This document shows positions 29,450 to 41,365 of a stretch of 64,000 nt of DNA, one piece after another. Each line of letters starts with the position of its first letter. Within the stretch, counting starts at the first letter, position 1. A program made the translations under genes and the position numbers. Source of the stretch: Phialophora verrucosa (lineage: Eukaryota; Ascomycota; Eurotiomycetes; Chaetothyriales; Herpotrichiellaceae); NCBI GenBank assembly GCA_002099365.1, contig MSED01000015.1:620001-684000 (forward strand), read 5' to 3'. Under the pieces are notes generated by a model. That model ran no database searches. It saw only the letters and a program-made list of their open reading frames with translations, and had not been told where the DNA came from.

Positions 29450-31751
29450 ATGTCACCCGGTCGGATCCTCGAACAGGACACGTACGATTTCATAATCTGG
29501 TAGGTTTTCCCGACGCTCGCCTCTTCCTCAATACTGAGCCTTGATAGCGGCGGAGGCACAGCAGGCTGTGTTGTCGCGGGTAGGCTAGCTGAAGAGGGCA
29601 ATTCTCGGATTCTCCTTGTCGAGGCAGGTCCCCACAATAAGGATCTCGAGAATGTCCACATGGTTGGGGGGTGGTCGAAGAACTTCGACTCTGAATTGGA
29701 TTGGAATCTCGTCACGCCGCCTATGAAAGGTATCGATGGCAGACAAGTGAAGCTCAGTCGAGGGAAGTTCCTGGGCGGGTCCAGTGGCGTCAATGGAACG
29801 TTGTGTGTGAGAGGCAGCAAGCAGGACTATGACGACTGGAAGTAAGAATCGCCCTGCTCCCAAATGGCCTGCTTGCTCACTTATTCAGTCTTCCAGGATG
29901 GTCTGGGGAAGAATTTTTCGAGTACATGCGCAAGGTCTGCGCATCGGAATCGAAAATGATTGTCGCTAGCTGATGATAGACAGGCAGAGACATTCCACAC
30001 CAAGCCATGGTTCAAAGCAGACGAGAAGGCGCACGGCTATGATGGACCACTGCACACCGAGCCGCACGATCTTGCACCTATTTCGGAAATGCTGTTGAAG
30101 AGTATGGAAGACAAAGGCCTCCCCTTCGTGCCTGACATGTTCAGCACTGGCGAGACCGCCCATGGCAGTGGACATTCTGTCCGCACCGGTATGTTTTGTG
30201 CAACAAAATATTGGAGGAGTGGTATTAACTCTTTGCGAAGTTCACAAAGGCATCAGAACCACCGGAGCCGACTTCGTGACCAATGACTACCATAGAAACA
30301 ACATCGATCTGGTGGTTGAGACCGTCGTCGACAAGATCAACTTTGAAAAGAGAGACGGCCAGTTACAGGCCACTAGCGTGGTACTCGTCGACAAGGCCGG
30401 CGCGACGAGAACAGTAAAGGCGAGCAAGGAGATAATTGTGTCCGGAGGTAACGCTTCGGCCGGCCACTGGTTTTGCTAGACGTGACTAACTTCTAAAGGC
30501 GCATACTGCTCTCCTGCTGTTCTCCTCCGTTCGGGAATTGGTCCGAAAGCGGAGCTGGAACAGTTGGGAATCGACTGTCTTGTGGATGCCCCTGGAGTGG
30601 GAAAGAACTTGCTGGATCATCTGGTGAGCGTCCTTCTGCCGTTGATAGGCTTCCATCCGCTGACTTGGCGCAGATTGTCTTCGCATTCTACGAAGTGACC
30701 AAGGAAGGCTTGACAAACGACCATCTCGTGTACAAATGCTCCGTCGTCTGCAGTGACTCTTCTGACTGTATTGCAGGTACCATGGCGATGCTGCGATGGC
30801 GGCATATATGCTATACAAGGAGAAGAAGGAAGGCATTCTCTCCACATTTCCCTTTGGTGCGATGGCCTTTGCGAGACTCGATGAGCGTCTGAAGGATGAG
30901 CCATTGTGGCAGGAAGCCAAGAGGGAGGCCGGGCGTGATCCCATGGGCTTGACCACCAAACAGCCGAATGTCGAGTTTTTCACCACCGAGGTAGGTCGTC
31001 GAATGCCGTCGTCGGAAGGGACAGTGCGCGGCTAACTTTGGGAAGCTGTATGGTGGGCCGAAGCAATACGACAAATACCCGATCGGTGAGTTGTGCGCAG
31101 TGACATGCCAGTGCCACGAGTTGACCAGCTGCCTGCAGACAAGAAGCATGCCTTTGCAATGATCACGGAGCTATTTGCACCGCGCTCCAAAGGCACAGTC
31201 AAGTTGAAATCCACAGACCCGCTGGAGAACCCGGTGGTTGACTGCAATTACCTCTCCGACCCGCTCGACCTGCTGGTCCTCACAGAGGGTTGCAGGCTTG
31301 GAAACGAGATTGCTATGAACTTGAATAAGATCGCTGGGGAAGAGGTTGTCAAAGGATCATGGCCATCGGGTATGACGACCGGGCGAGAGAATGAAAGCAC
31401 CACACTGACCAAGACACAGATCTGACGCACCATGCTTATACTAAGCGCGAAGACTGGATTCCTTACGTCAAGCAGGAGGCCACCACCTGCTACCACGCCG
31501 CCGGTACTTGTAAGATGGGGCAGGCAGACGACAAGATGGCAGTACTGGATGAGCAGCTTCTGGTCCGCGGCGTCAAGGGCCTCAGCGTGGCTGACACGAG
31601 CATCATGCCTACACTGCACGGTGGCCACACTCAAATGCCAGCGTAAGAACGTTGACTCCCAAACCGCCTTGAACTGCAGCTGACACGTAACAGATACGGC
31701 ATTGGCGAGAAAGCAGCTGATCTGATCAAGCGGAGATGGACAAAGGCGTAA
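29450..31751 (+). CDS. GMC-family FAD oxidoreductase, 12 exons
   Basis: A 579-residue flavoenzyme of the glucose-methanol-choline family. Exons: 29450-29499, 29548-29841, 29889-29934, 29984-30188, 30250-30447, 30499-30623, 30674-30729, 30777-30990, 31046-31085, 31139-31369, 31420-31642 and 31694-31751; phases agree at all eleven junctions. The FAD dinucleotide motif is CGGGTAGCVVAGRL (the CGG made by splicing). GMC signature 1 is FLGGSSGVNGTLCVRGS and signature 2 is GGAYCSPAVLLRSGIG. The C-terminal active site has CYHAAGTCKMG and LHGGHTQMPAYGIGEKAADLI, providing the His pair. There is no signal peptide, so it is likely intracellular or peroxisomal; the end (RRWTKA) is not a PTS1. The substrate (alcohol, choline, aryl-alcohol and so on) cannot be told. 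Such intron density is high for this window. Confidence 0.93.
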
Positions 31752-32068
31752 GGAGGAGGAGACAGACAGAGAGTAAAGCGATCGCACGGCATTGAGCAAG
31801 TACTCGGTACAGTCGAGTAGAGAGAGAACGCAGTAGGGAGAATTAGAGGTGGGAGGTACTGCACGTGTTTTGTAACGGTAATATTACATCGATCCCGCCG
31901 AACGCTTGGTCTTGGCCTGTATTTCGTATTTCTCGTTCCTCTCACTCAAAGTTTCTACACCAGCATCACCTCCGTGAGCTCGACCATCAATTCTATCAGC
32001 CAGACTCGCGTCGCTTCCTCTTGCCGCTTGCGTACTTTGGGTGCGCGTACACTCCTTTGCTGAATGAG
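31752..32068. other. Short intergenic, GMC / MSW1
   Basis: 317 bases. The frame of the next gene stays open upstream to 31865 (reading from an earlier ATG), so the MSW1 start could be further 5'. No other feature is seen. Confidence 0.5.
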
Positions 32069-33765
32069 ATGCCAGCCAGGCTCCGACCTCTGTCGACAAG
32101 GACGTGCAAGCCTTGCAGGGGTCAATCTCGCAATAACAGCCGCATCCTCGGGCCCAGAAATTTCAAAAGGCTACCGTTGGACTACGCGAGTCAGTCTCAG
32201 TCGCCGGCGCGAGACCAAGCCGCTTCCGACGAGGAGATCGAGGCCGAGGCCGATGATTCTATATACACCCAATGGGCACGGGTCTCGCCGACCTCGACAA
32301 TAAGACGATCCTTTTCCGGGATTCAGCCCACGGGGGTACCGCATCTGGGAAACTATCTCGGCGCCTTGCGGCAGTGGAAACAGCTCCACGATCAAGCCAC
32401 CAACCCCAAGTTTTCCGTGGACCACCACTACCAGCAATACTTCTCGGTCGTGGACTTGCATGCCTTGACCTCGGATGTTCCAGGTTCGGAGCGCGCTCGT
32501 CTGAGGGAGGAGTCTTATGCATCCCTCCTGGCCATTGGCCTGAACAATAATACGAACACGACCCTGTTCTTTCAATCCGATGTGAGTACATTCTCTACCT
32601 GGTTCGCGGCGTGCGTGGCTCATAGGGATTGACAGGTTCCGCAACATACGTCGCTGATGTGGATCTTGAGCACTATCGCATCTACCGGGTATTTGTCTCG
32701 GATGACTCAATGGAAGGTGGGCAAAGGTCGCTCGTGGAAAGATCAAGTATGCGGTACTAACACCGGCTTCTGCAGAGCAAATTGAACTTGCCTGAGACCG
32801 CCAACCTCGACAGTGATGAGGCAAGGGCGAAGCTCAAACTGGGGTTGTTTTCCTATCCTGTGCTCCAAGCCGCTGACATCCTCCTCTACCAGTGAGTACC
32901 CACCCCGTCTTGTCAGACGTGGCACGCTTTGACGTCGACTAGGCCCTCCATTGTCCCTGTTGGAGAAGACCAACTCCAGCATATCGAGTTCACGCGGACG
33001 CTGGCTCGAGGCTTCAATTCCCACGTCAATCAGAAGGTGTTCCGGCTACCATGGCCGGTAATATGTGAGATATCCCTGATCCATTCCTGCCCTCTAATCT
33101 GCTGACCCGAGCCAGCCCCTGCAAAGAGAATCATGTCTCTAAAGCGACCCGAGCAGAAGATGTCCAAATCCGACCCGGATCCGAAGTCTCGCGTTCTCAT
33201 CACGGACAGCCCAGAGGAGATCCACGCCAAAGTCAGAGGCGCCGTAACCGATTCGGAACCCGGTATCTCTTTCGACCCCGAACGGCGGCCAGGAGTGTCC
33301 AACCTGGTGGAAATTCTGAAGCACGTCACAGAGTCTCGGGAGCACAGCGAATACATAGCCAAAGACAACGCCAACGTCAGCATGCGTGCTTTCAAGGAGT
33401 TGATTGCCGACGAGATCATTGCAGCACTGAGGGGCGTCCGGGAGAGATTTCTGGAACTCATGGCCGACAAGAATGGGTACCGATTGCGCGACGAGGTCGA
33501 AAAGGGCGGCGCAAAAGCACGGCGGAAAGCACGTCTGACCATGGGCGACGTCCAACAAGCGCTGGGCTTGACCAACCTGGTACTTACCCCGGAGGAGGCC
33601 GCGCGGATCCGGGACAGGAGGCTGGAAATCGAACGGAGAGAGCTTGGTGCGGGCCTAGACATTGAATTCAACCCCTTTGAAACAGAGGAGCAGGACATCG
33701 ACGACGAGTATGCCGACGAAGAGGCCGACGAAGGATGGGCAAGGCGAAGGCGCCGTACCGAGTAA
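32069..33765 (+). CDS. MSW1: Tryptophanyl-tRNA synthetase, mitochondrial
   Basis: A 493-residue bacterial-type class I synthetase that charges mitochondrial tRNA-Trp. Exons: 32069-32581, 32636-32716, 32776-32891, 32943-33064 and 33116-33765, phases 0, 0, 2 and 1. The leader MPARLRPLSTRTCKPCRGQS is basic and fits mitochondrial import. The catalytic core has SGIQPTGVPHLGNYLGALRQW (the HIGH equivalent is HLGN), LHALT, then ADILLYQPSIVPVGEDQLQH and the KMSKS loop in EQKMSKSDPDPKSRV. The C-terminal helical anticodon-binding region follows and ends in an acidic tail (EEQDIDDEYADEEADEGW), which is unusual in bacterial homologues. The frame is open 68 codons further upstream; I chose 32069 because of its targeting-like leader. 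The next gene starts about 230 bases on. Confidence 0.94.
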
Positions 33766-33993
33766 AGACTCGGCGGTGCTCCGGGATCGCAAGGCTGAAC
33801 CGAATTCCCGACGTCATCCCGCAGCCTTTTGAACTTTGTACATTATTTCCCTCGAGACTCTCAGAAGATACCCTCAACTTTTCTTCCACGACTGCCTTTT
33901 TACAGTTGAAGGCTACAACTAAGTAACACAACTCTTACCCCGTCGTCCAGACCGTGAATTTTGCTCACCCCTAGCCATCACGCCGGAAGGGCA

Positions 33994-35140
33994 ATGCGCG
34001 GTCCTCGTCTCCCCAACCGTGTCGCACCCATTCCCGTGCTCCCTCGACGACAGCTCTCTAGCTCCCGCACACTCCTCCGCCATGGCAAGGCCCGTCACGA
34101 CGACGAGGACGACGCCGTCGAGCTGGCCTTCTCGCGCCACGACCCGCCCGAGAAGACCAGCATGAAAGGCCCCGGTCCCATCATCATCATGCACGGTCTC
34201 TTCGGGTCGCAGCGCAACAACCGCACCCTGAGTAAGTAAGCAACCCCCCTCTCCCCACCAACTTTTCACTCTCCATGCACAACCGCCTTAAGCATTGATG
34301 GCCCTTGTCTCTAACAATTCATTGTCCGGCAGAACCCTAGCCAAAGACCTCTCCCGGCCAGTGTATACGCTCGACCTCCGCAACCACGGCTCGAGCCCCC
34401 ACTCCGCCGTGCACACGTACCCGGCCATGGCGCGCGACGTCGAACACTTCGTGCACAAGCACCAGATCCCCACGCCCACGCTGATCGGACACTCGATGGG
34501 CGCCAAAGTGGCCATGACGATGGCCCTGCGGCGCCCGACAGACTACTCGGCCGTCGTGCCCGTGGACAACGCGCCCGTCGACGCCGCCCTGGCGAGCGAC
34601 TTTGCCAAATACGTGCACGCGATGCGCGAGATCGAGGAGCACCGCCCGCCCGTCCGCAGCCAGGCCGACGCGGACAAGATCCTCTCGAAATACGAGCCCG
34701 ACCTGGCGATCCGGCAGTTTTTGCTCACCAATCTGGTCAAGACGTCTGCGCAGGCCCCCCACCACGGCCACCACCAGGCCAACGCGAGCGGGAGCCACGA
34801 GCACCGATCCCACGGCACTTCCTCGCCCGGCGGCGCGGAGGAGACGCAGCCGCGGCTGCGGTTCCGCATCCCCGTCGCGACGCTGGCGAAAAACCTGCCC
34901 AACATGGCGGATTTCCCGTTCAAGGATCCCCAATCACACCAGTACAAGGGCCCGACGTTGGTGGTCAGGGGCACGAAGAGCCATTACGTCGCGGACGAGG
35001 CCTTGCCGGTGATTGGGGCTTTTTTCCCGCGCTTCGAGCTGCTCGACGTCGACTGTGGGCACTGGGTCATGAGTGAGCGGTTCGAGGAGTTCAGGAAGGG
35101 TGTGGGCGAGTGGGTGAGCAGGGTCGTCGACGAGCAGTGA
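33994..35140 (+). CDS. Alpha/beta hydrolase, ABHD11/Imo32-like, mitochondrial
   Basis: A 349-residue serine hydrolase. Exons are 33994-34235 and 34333-35140 (phase 2); splicing from GTAAGC restores NNRTLSKTLAKDLSRPVYTLDLRNHG, the family's conserved block, whereas the GTAAGT four bases earlier would break the frame. The N-terminus (MRGPRLPNRVAPIPVLPRRQ) is a basic presequence. Oxyanion region GPIIIMHGLFGSQRNNR, nucleophile GHSMGAKVAMTMAL, acid region in PTLVVRGTKSHYVADEALP and catalytic His in VDCGHWVMSE are all present. An insertion of about 35 residues, His/Ala/Ser-rich (HHGHHQANASG), sits in the lid region. Yeast Imo32 and human ABHD11 are mitochondrial; the substrate in fungi is unsettled. 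Antisense frames over this gene are by-products of its GC-rich third positions. Confidence 0.92.
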
Positions 35141-35932
35141 ACCTTTTTCTTTCTAGCCGCCTAGAAGGCAGGAGAGCCTGGGCTGGGAGCCCCTAGCACG
35201 TACAAGCTGGGACATAAGAAACCTTAGCAGCGCCTGCCCTATAAGAGCTGGTACCACCGAGACGGAGCAGCCACCTGCCCTAATAAGAGCCGGTTGTAAT
35301 ATCAAGGCATACATAACAAGCAAAGCGGGAGCGGTCTAGGTGAACCACGCCAACCAAGGACAGGTAGCGGCAGCATAGATACTGTAGCATTAGAACGCGG
35401 TCGCCATCCCTTTGGCAACACCTCCAGGGTGGGGAAGCAGAGCCAGCGTAGATACATAGATACTGTAGCTAGGAGACGGTGAACTACTGCAGAAGACCAG
35501 TGGGGAGGGGGCGACAGGGTCGCCGCTCCCGCGCCAAAATGACTCGAAGATTTCAATTGTTCTTTTGCAATGCTAGGATGCTATGCCCGTGCCACGATCT
35601 AGCATGATGCGGGTACGTACATCGTTTTCCGGTTTTCGACTTCAGCGCAGTTGACGGCATCGAGGTCAACATTGCTGAAGGGTCAGCGCCCCTCCCTTCA
35701 GCCCACCAGGCCAACATGGCTTGCTCGACGTTGCATCTAGCATTGAATGACAAGACGCCGCAAGGAACATGCCTCTGGCTCGCCGGCTTGACCGGGACGA
35801 AGGTCTCACGCTCCTTCATCACTTCTACCTGTCCTGTCTCTCGACAGATCAAGGTCCCAAACGCATGCCTTGACACGATGGGCAGCCATTGATCCTCCTC
35901 TCCCTGATCTGATCGGATCTGGCTGATCAAAT
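35141..35932. other. Convergent intergenic, hydrolase / eS1, with direct repeats
   Basis: 792 bases between convergent 3' ends. Two repeat families are visible: CCTGCCCTATAAGAGCTGGT (35233-35252) with an imperfect copy at 35274-35294, and an exact 15-bp CATAGATACTGTAGC at 35374-35388 and 35454-35468. No gene is seen. Confidence 0.6.
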
Positions 35933-36875
35933 CTACACGCTCTCCAACGGGGCCGGCTCCTTGAACTCCCGCTCGACCTTGCGGCCCTGGTCATCCTCGC
36001 CACTCTCGCCATGCAGGCCCAACAGCGCGCCGAGGTCGAATTTCGGAGCCTTCAACAACTTGACCTTCCGAATATGCACGTTCTGCAACGGATAGATGCC
36101 CTGCGTGGACTTCTCGATCTCGCGTCCAATGACCTCGGGGATCAGCTTGCCGGTCAGCTGCGCAAGCGTGACAGACGTGGCTTCGCGTTGGATGATCTCC
36201 GTCATCTTCTTGCGGATGGCGCGGATCTGGGACGAAGCAGCGTAGGTGGTCTTCTTGATCTGGTTGGGCCGTCGCTTGGTGAAGGCAATGGCAAACAACC
36301 GCAGCAGGTAGTCGTCCGTCGTCTTGACCGTGACGTTCGCCTCAATCAGCGTCTGCCACTTCCGGACCAGCGATCGCAGCTTGTCGGATGTGAAGTCCAA
36401 GCCGTGGAAGTTGGTCAGGCAGTTCTTGCCCTGCACCTCGTCGACCCGGAGTTTGACCTTGCGGAAGGCATGGTCTTCGTCGTTCTGCAGATCCGCGAGC
36501 GAGACCTCGAAAATGCGGCCCTTGAGGGCGTCGTTGGCAGATTTCAGACCGGTCGTGCGGTTGACGAGGGTTTTGCCCACACTGTTGTCCAGAAAATTCA
36601 TGTCAGTGCTTAATTCTCTTTACAACGTGGTGGAACTCCAATGTAAAACATCTCTTTTCGCGGATCAAAAATTCGTGGGGGTCCCAGGAACACGTACTCT
36701 CGCTGGTTGAAGGTCGAGGGAGCCTTGATCGAGTACCAATCTTTGCGGGTGAAGGGGTCTTGAGTTCTCTTCCTGCCATGGTGTGTTAGCATCGATCAAC
36801 GAATTCACGGCGCCGAGTCACTGACTTGAGGCCTTTCTTGCCTTTAGAAAGGCGCTTATTCTTGCCAACAGCCAT
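35933..36875 (-). CDS. RPS1: 40S ribosomal protein eS1 (S3Ae)
   Basis: A 257-residue cytosolic ribosomal protein of the 40S platform. Minus-strand exons: 36875-36826, 36772-36698 and 36581-35933, phases 2 and 2. The N-terminus [19 protein letters not shown] is identical in style to other fungal eS1 proteins. Splicing GA|T joins [11 protein letters not shown] to [19 protein letters not shown], where an unspliced reading hits a stop. The rest ([71 protein letters not shown]) is colinear with yeast Rps1 (255 residues). The two introns lie in the first quarter of the gene, typical of ribosomal protein genes in filamentous fungi. Confidence 0.96.
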
Positions 36876-37338
36876 GATTGCGACGAGTCGTCAGGTCGCA
36901 GGATGGTTGTTATGGGAAGGGTTGCGAGGAAGAGAATGGGCAGGTGGATTCTTTGGGATTGGCCGCATGAAGTCGGAGTTGAAAATCATCAGTTCGTGGG
37001 ACCACGTGATCAGGCTGCCAAGATTTTATGACCCCGCTTAGTCACCTTTGCCTTCAGTTCGTTTTGCCTACCTTTATAGTAGGCAATTCTTTAGATATGT
37101 ATGTAAAGAAGAAAGAAATGCTGATTGCTTCAGAGAGTATGATTGTGTTACGCCCATCTATTGTCTTTGCGCGGAGCCCGCTGGGGATTTTCGTGCTTTG
37201 GTGGACTTCATCGTTCTAGACCCTCGTGTGATGGCCGTGGTCCTTCCATTGAGTACTACCTTCGGAATGCAAGTGCGCAGGTTGCTATGCCATCGTATCT
37301 CATCGTCTCATTGCGGACACCTTTGCTATCCGTCACGC
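36876..37338. other. eS1 promoter and SerRS 3' flank
   Basis: 463 bases between the eS1 start and the seryl-tRNA synthetase stop. No gene is visible. Confidence 0.5.
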
Positions 37339-39074
37339 TTATACCTTCAAGCTGTCCTTCATCTTGTCGGCTACACTGTCTGCTGCGGGCATCTCACGTT
37401 TTGGTCCACCGGTAGGGGCACCTCCATCAGGCTTGGGCTTGGCCGGCTGCTTGGCCTTCGCAGTCACCGTATCCTTAGGCAACTCCTTCGTGTATGGAAT
37501 AATATCCGGCGTGCCAGGCGGCATGTACCGTCTCAACACCTCAGGCACCTCGAAGCCATCTTCCTTCTGGTAGTTCTCTAGAAGGCAGCACAAGGTCCGC
37601 TCCGTGGCGCATAATGTCCCATTCAGAGCATGCACATACGTCTTTCTAGAATCAATGGCGCCTTTCTTCTGTCCGTACCGAATCTCCAGTTCTCGGGTCT
37701 GGTAGTCGGTGCAATTGGAGCAGGAGACAAGTTCCTTGTATTCGCCTTGATACGGGAACCACGCCTCCAGGTCGTACTTCTTCGCCGCTGCGTTATTGAG
37801 GGCTCCGGAGACGATGACGATGACCCGGTAAGGTAGTTTCAAAGACTGGTAGAATTCCTCGGCTGTAGACTTCATGTCTTCGAGGGCTTGCCACGAATCT
37901 TCGGGCTTGGTGAAGAGAAACTGCTCGATCTGGACCCCAATCATCAGCAGTTGTACGACGACTCATAGAGCAGACGTCTCACCTTCTCGAACTGATGTAT
38001 CCGGTAAAGTCCCCAGGCATCTCGTCCATGCGCACCGGCTTCCTTCCGGAAACACGACGAGTAGCCGGCGAACTTCTTGGGTAAATCCTGCGGTGTCATC
38101 CACTCCTCTGCAAACATGGCCGAGATAGGCTGCTCGCTGGTCGCAATGAGGAATTTATCCTCTGCATCCTTGTCCTCAATGACCTTGTACAGCTCCTCGT
38201 CGAACTGCTCCAGCTGTGCCGTCTTGGCCATATACTCGGCCTTCATGAAATACGGCGGTTGAAGCGGATCGTAACCCTTGGCGACGAGGAAGTGCAATCC
38301 GTAGTTGATGAGTGCCTGGTTGAGGAGCACACCCCACTTCCTCAGGAAATAGCCCCGGTGGCCGACAAGTTTGACGCCTCGTTCGCCGTCATAGATCTCT
38401 GCGCGGGTCATGACTTCGTGGTGTGAGAGACAGTCGCGCTTTTCTTCGGTGAAGCCCTCGGGCGCCCACTTCTTCACGACCTCATTAAAGTCCTAGCCTA
38501 GCGAGTGAGAATGTGCCCTAGGCCATGGATGAGGAGGGTACCGCTGACCTCGTTGTCGTTGACGGGCACTGACTCGTGCACGTAGTTGCCGATCAACTTG
38601 CATTTGCGGTCTCTCAGCTTCTCCTTCTCTGCGGCTTCGTCCTCGACCCGCTTCTTCTCTTTCTCCAGCTCAACTTTCTCTTTTAGGAGGTGGTCTGCAT
38701 CTTGTTTTGCCTAGTAGCATGGATCCATCAGTCACAAACTGTACGGTGTGGGTATGGCTGCGTTATCGACCTTCTTCAGCTGGCCAATCTCTTTCTGTAC
38801 CGCGTTGATCTTTGCGCCCACTTGGCTGGCTTTGTACCGCGCTGCAGGGGGACTTAGCGAGGACACACAGGCGAAAAGGGAGACGACGAACTTTGATACG
38901 CATCTTGCCACAGTGCAATGACCTCGTCAACAACTTCTGTCGAGGTGTATCTCTTCTGCAGGCTGTCTTTCACCTTCTGGGGATCCCCGCCCCTGCGTAA
39001 ATGGTGAGCCAACAAAACAGCGAGGTTGCGGGCCCGACTTACCTCTCGGCAATGAGGTCTTGTACGTCTATCAT
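37339..39074 (-). CDS. SES1: Seryl-tRNA synthetase, cytosolic
   Basis: A 488-residue class II synthetase that charges tRNA-Ser (and tRNA-Sec where present). Six minus-strand exons: 39074-39043, 38992-38892, 38841-38771, 38710-38549, 38492-37983 and 37929-37339, phases 2, 1, 0, 0 and 0. The N-terminal half (exons 1-4) is the long coiled-coil arm that grips the tRNA (for example KEKVELEKEKKRVEDEAAEK). The catalytic part has HRGYFLRKWGVLLNQAL (motif 1 region), TSEQPISAMFAEEW, motif 2 in SSCFRKEAGAHGRDAWGLYR and motif 3 in HALNGTLCATERTLCCLLEN. A Lys/Pro-rich tail follows, as in fungal Ses1. Three of the five donors are weak (GTTCGT, GTCGAT, GTCAGC) but the protein colinearity requires them. Confidence 0.95.
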
Positions 39075-39635
39075 TGTGACACAGGGGCGCGGGAGGATAC
39101 GAGAGAGCAGAAGGGCAGCGAGTCTAGGTGCGTTGTGGAATTATGAGTGTTCTGTCAACAGCACGTGTGGTGCAGGTGAAACTACACATAATTTCTGCCC
39201 CTTCACCCCGCAGAAGTTCGGAGCCTCGTGAGTCACTCCGAAATGCAGGCCAGCAATGTTCTCGCCCATGACAATAGCATAACCACTTCTTTCTCTTCTC
39301 TATTCATTGCATAAGGGTCAGGACCTCCATCAAATTAAGCCACTGCCATACACGGAGCAGTACACTTGTTCGTGAACAGCTGAACGCCAGCAACACAAAC
39401 TCCCAGCCTGAGCTCCGTTGAAAACACGAACGCCGCTTGAGTCTATCCTGACATGTGCATCAATCACCCAGGGAACCAAGATATGTCAAACGCCACCTTC
39501 ACCAGATAAGATCACCGAAACCCCTCCTGACATTCAAGACGAGGTGGGGACTATCCGCCAAAGCGACCCGTGGCCCAACTGTCCATGGGCCTTGATTCGC
39601 TTCGAAACCTCCTCGCCAGCGCGTCCGGCAGCTGT
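39075..39635. other. Intergenic, SerRS promoter / Rheb 3' flank
   Basis: 561 bases, no gene visible. Confidence 0.5.
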
Positions 39636-40411
39636 TCACATCACTATGCACTTTCCACCCCCAGCAGGCTTGTCGGGTTCTTGCGACTTCTCGATCTCGG
39701 CGATCATCAATTCGAATGCTTTCGCGACATTGGTATTATTTCGTGCGCTGGTTTCGATCCAACCGCAGTTAAGTTCTTGGCCCAGCTTCTGACCTTCCTC
39801 AGCCGAGATTTTCCGTTGTTTCTTTGCGTCAACGTCATTCTTGTTGCCAACGATCATGATGGGGACGGAGTCGGCGCCCTGCATTGACCTGTTAGCGCGA
39901 TACCGGTATCTCTTGCGCAACCACGATGGTGGCGCCTACCAGATGATTGAGCAGTTTGTCTCTTATTATCCTAACCATCTCGAACGACTGCCTCGAGGCT
40001 ACCGAATAGACGATGAGGTACCCATGGATGCCGATGTATAACTTCGAATTCAATAGACTATATTCATCCTGTAGTCCTTCTGTCAGCCGATCCTGGCGCG
40101 GACTGCTTTCTCCGAGTGATGCGAACCTGGCCTGCGGTGTCGATGATTTCGGTCAGGAATGTCTGGCCTTTGTAGACGATCTCGTGGCTGAATGTGTTCT
40201 CGATCGTGGGATAATAGCTTTCGACGAAGTGGCCCTCGCAATACTGGACGGTCAAAGAGGATTTACCTGTGCTCCGGTGGTCGATGTCAGTCCTTGATCC
40301 CTCCGTCTGACTTGCCATGTGCCGTGTATAGCCACTGCTGGAAATGGGATGCTCACCGACGGATCGACTGCCCAGGATGGCAATCTTTCTCTGCTTGACT
40401 GAAGGAGCCAT
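39636..40411 (-). CDS. RHB1: Rheb-type small GTPase
   Basis: A 188-residue Ras-superfamily GTPase of the Rheb group, which activates TOR complex 1 and in fungi also affects arginine uptake. Minus-strand exons: 40411-40357, 40266-40127, 40068-39940 and 39878-39636, phases 1, 0 and 0. The P-loop GSRSVGKSS has the Arg in third position that marks Rheb; intron 1 (90 nt) splits it at G|K. The effector region is FVESYYPTIENTF and switch II is IIDTAGQDEYS, joined across an intron with the weak donor GTTCGC. Other nucleotide motifs are NKND and ETSAR. The C-terminus CIVM is a CaaX box for farnesylation. Intron 1 contains no stop in frame, so its retention would add 30 residues inside the P-loop. Confidence 0.96.
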
Positions 40412-41365
40412 GCCGGGTACAATAATCGTGGATTATTGAGGGTGGAGGTTGCCAGGCCCCAAGATGCGGCTCTAGATCTGGGTTCCCAGAAAAATGGTTC
40501 GGGAAGGCGTCTCCTAGCGCAAAGTGTACGGCAAGGAAAAGTGAAGTAAGAAATGATCTTCGGTAGAGAACTCGAAGCGACAAAGGGTAGGGCCCTGGGA
40601 GAAATCGAATGACGGTCCGGAACCAAATAGAGGAAATCAGTATGTAATAAGAACTCAAGAATGACGGCTTGCTGCGGAGTTACAAGTACAAAGTGTTACG
40701 AGATGCGAGTGTGTGTGTGTAGTAAGATATTTTTGTTGGAAGCACATGTGAACGGGCCACCCTCGATCCTCGCGACTCAGGCCGCAGGCCCGATACAACA
40801 GATATTCAGGCAGGAACCGGCAAATGGTCCATCTCACCGACACTTTACGGCGCAAAGCGTGATGGCATCTTGGTGACGATCGGAAGGGACTCAGGCCATG
40901 GAGGAGCTCGACAATTGTTTGGCGGGGAATTGTCGCGACCTCGAACCTTGGACCGGATGATCTTGCTGCCCCCGCAGCCAATCGTCATTCCTTCCGCACA
41001 TGATCTAGAAGCCGCCTGCGCTTCCATTTGTGAGTTGGTGTCCGGGGATGCACGACGTACATGTAGCAGACTTCCATAGCCCGTGCTCGCCCGTTGGAGC
41101 AGGAGACCGAGGTGCAGGACTCTGTCGGACCTCTCACACTCAGCATATATTGGCGGAGCTTACCCGCGATCACTTTGCGTACTCGAACCAGCTCATTGTA
41201 GCTCTCAATGCCGTATCTGGCGGGAAATATCCAGGGATATCTGCTATGTGCTGAAGGGACTTTACGCAACGCCATGCCTCTACATCGACATTTCCAATGC
41301 TGCGCTTTACCCAACGTCTAACTTCGTACGGAGTCGCTCTCCTTGGTAAGGGAGGAAGGAAGGAA
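40412..41365. other. Intergenic, Rheb promoter / Wapl 3' flank
   Basis: 954 bases without a recognisable gene. A short GT run (GTGTGTGTGTGT) is at about 40708-40720. Confidence 0.5.

Noticed and set aside
34337..34933. 198-codon antisense frame across the ABHD11-like gene
   Set aside because: Antisense to a strongly supported catalytic domain; composition is Arg/Val/Gly-rich, as expected for a shadow frame.
36011..36613. 200-codon plus frame opposite eS1
   Set aside because: Fully antisense to the conserved ribosomal protein exon, with no domain of its own.
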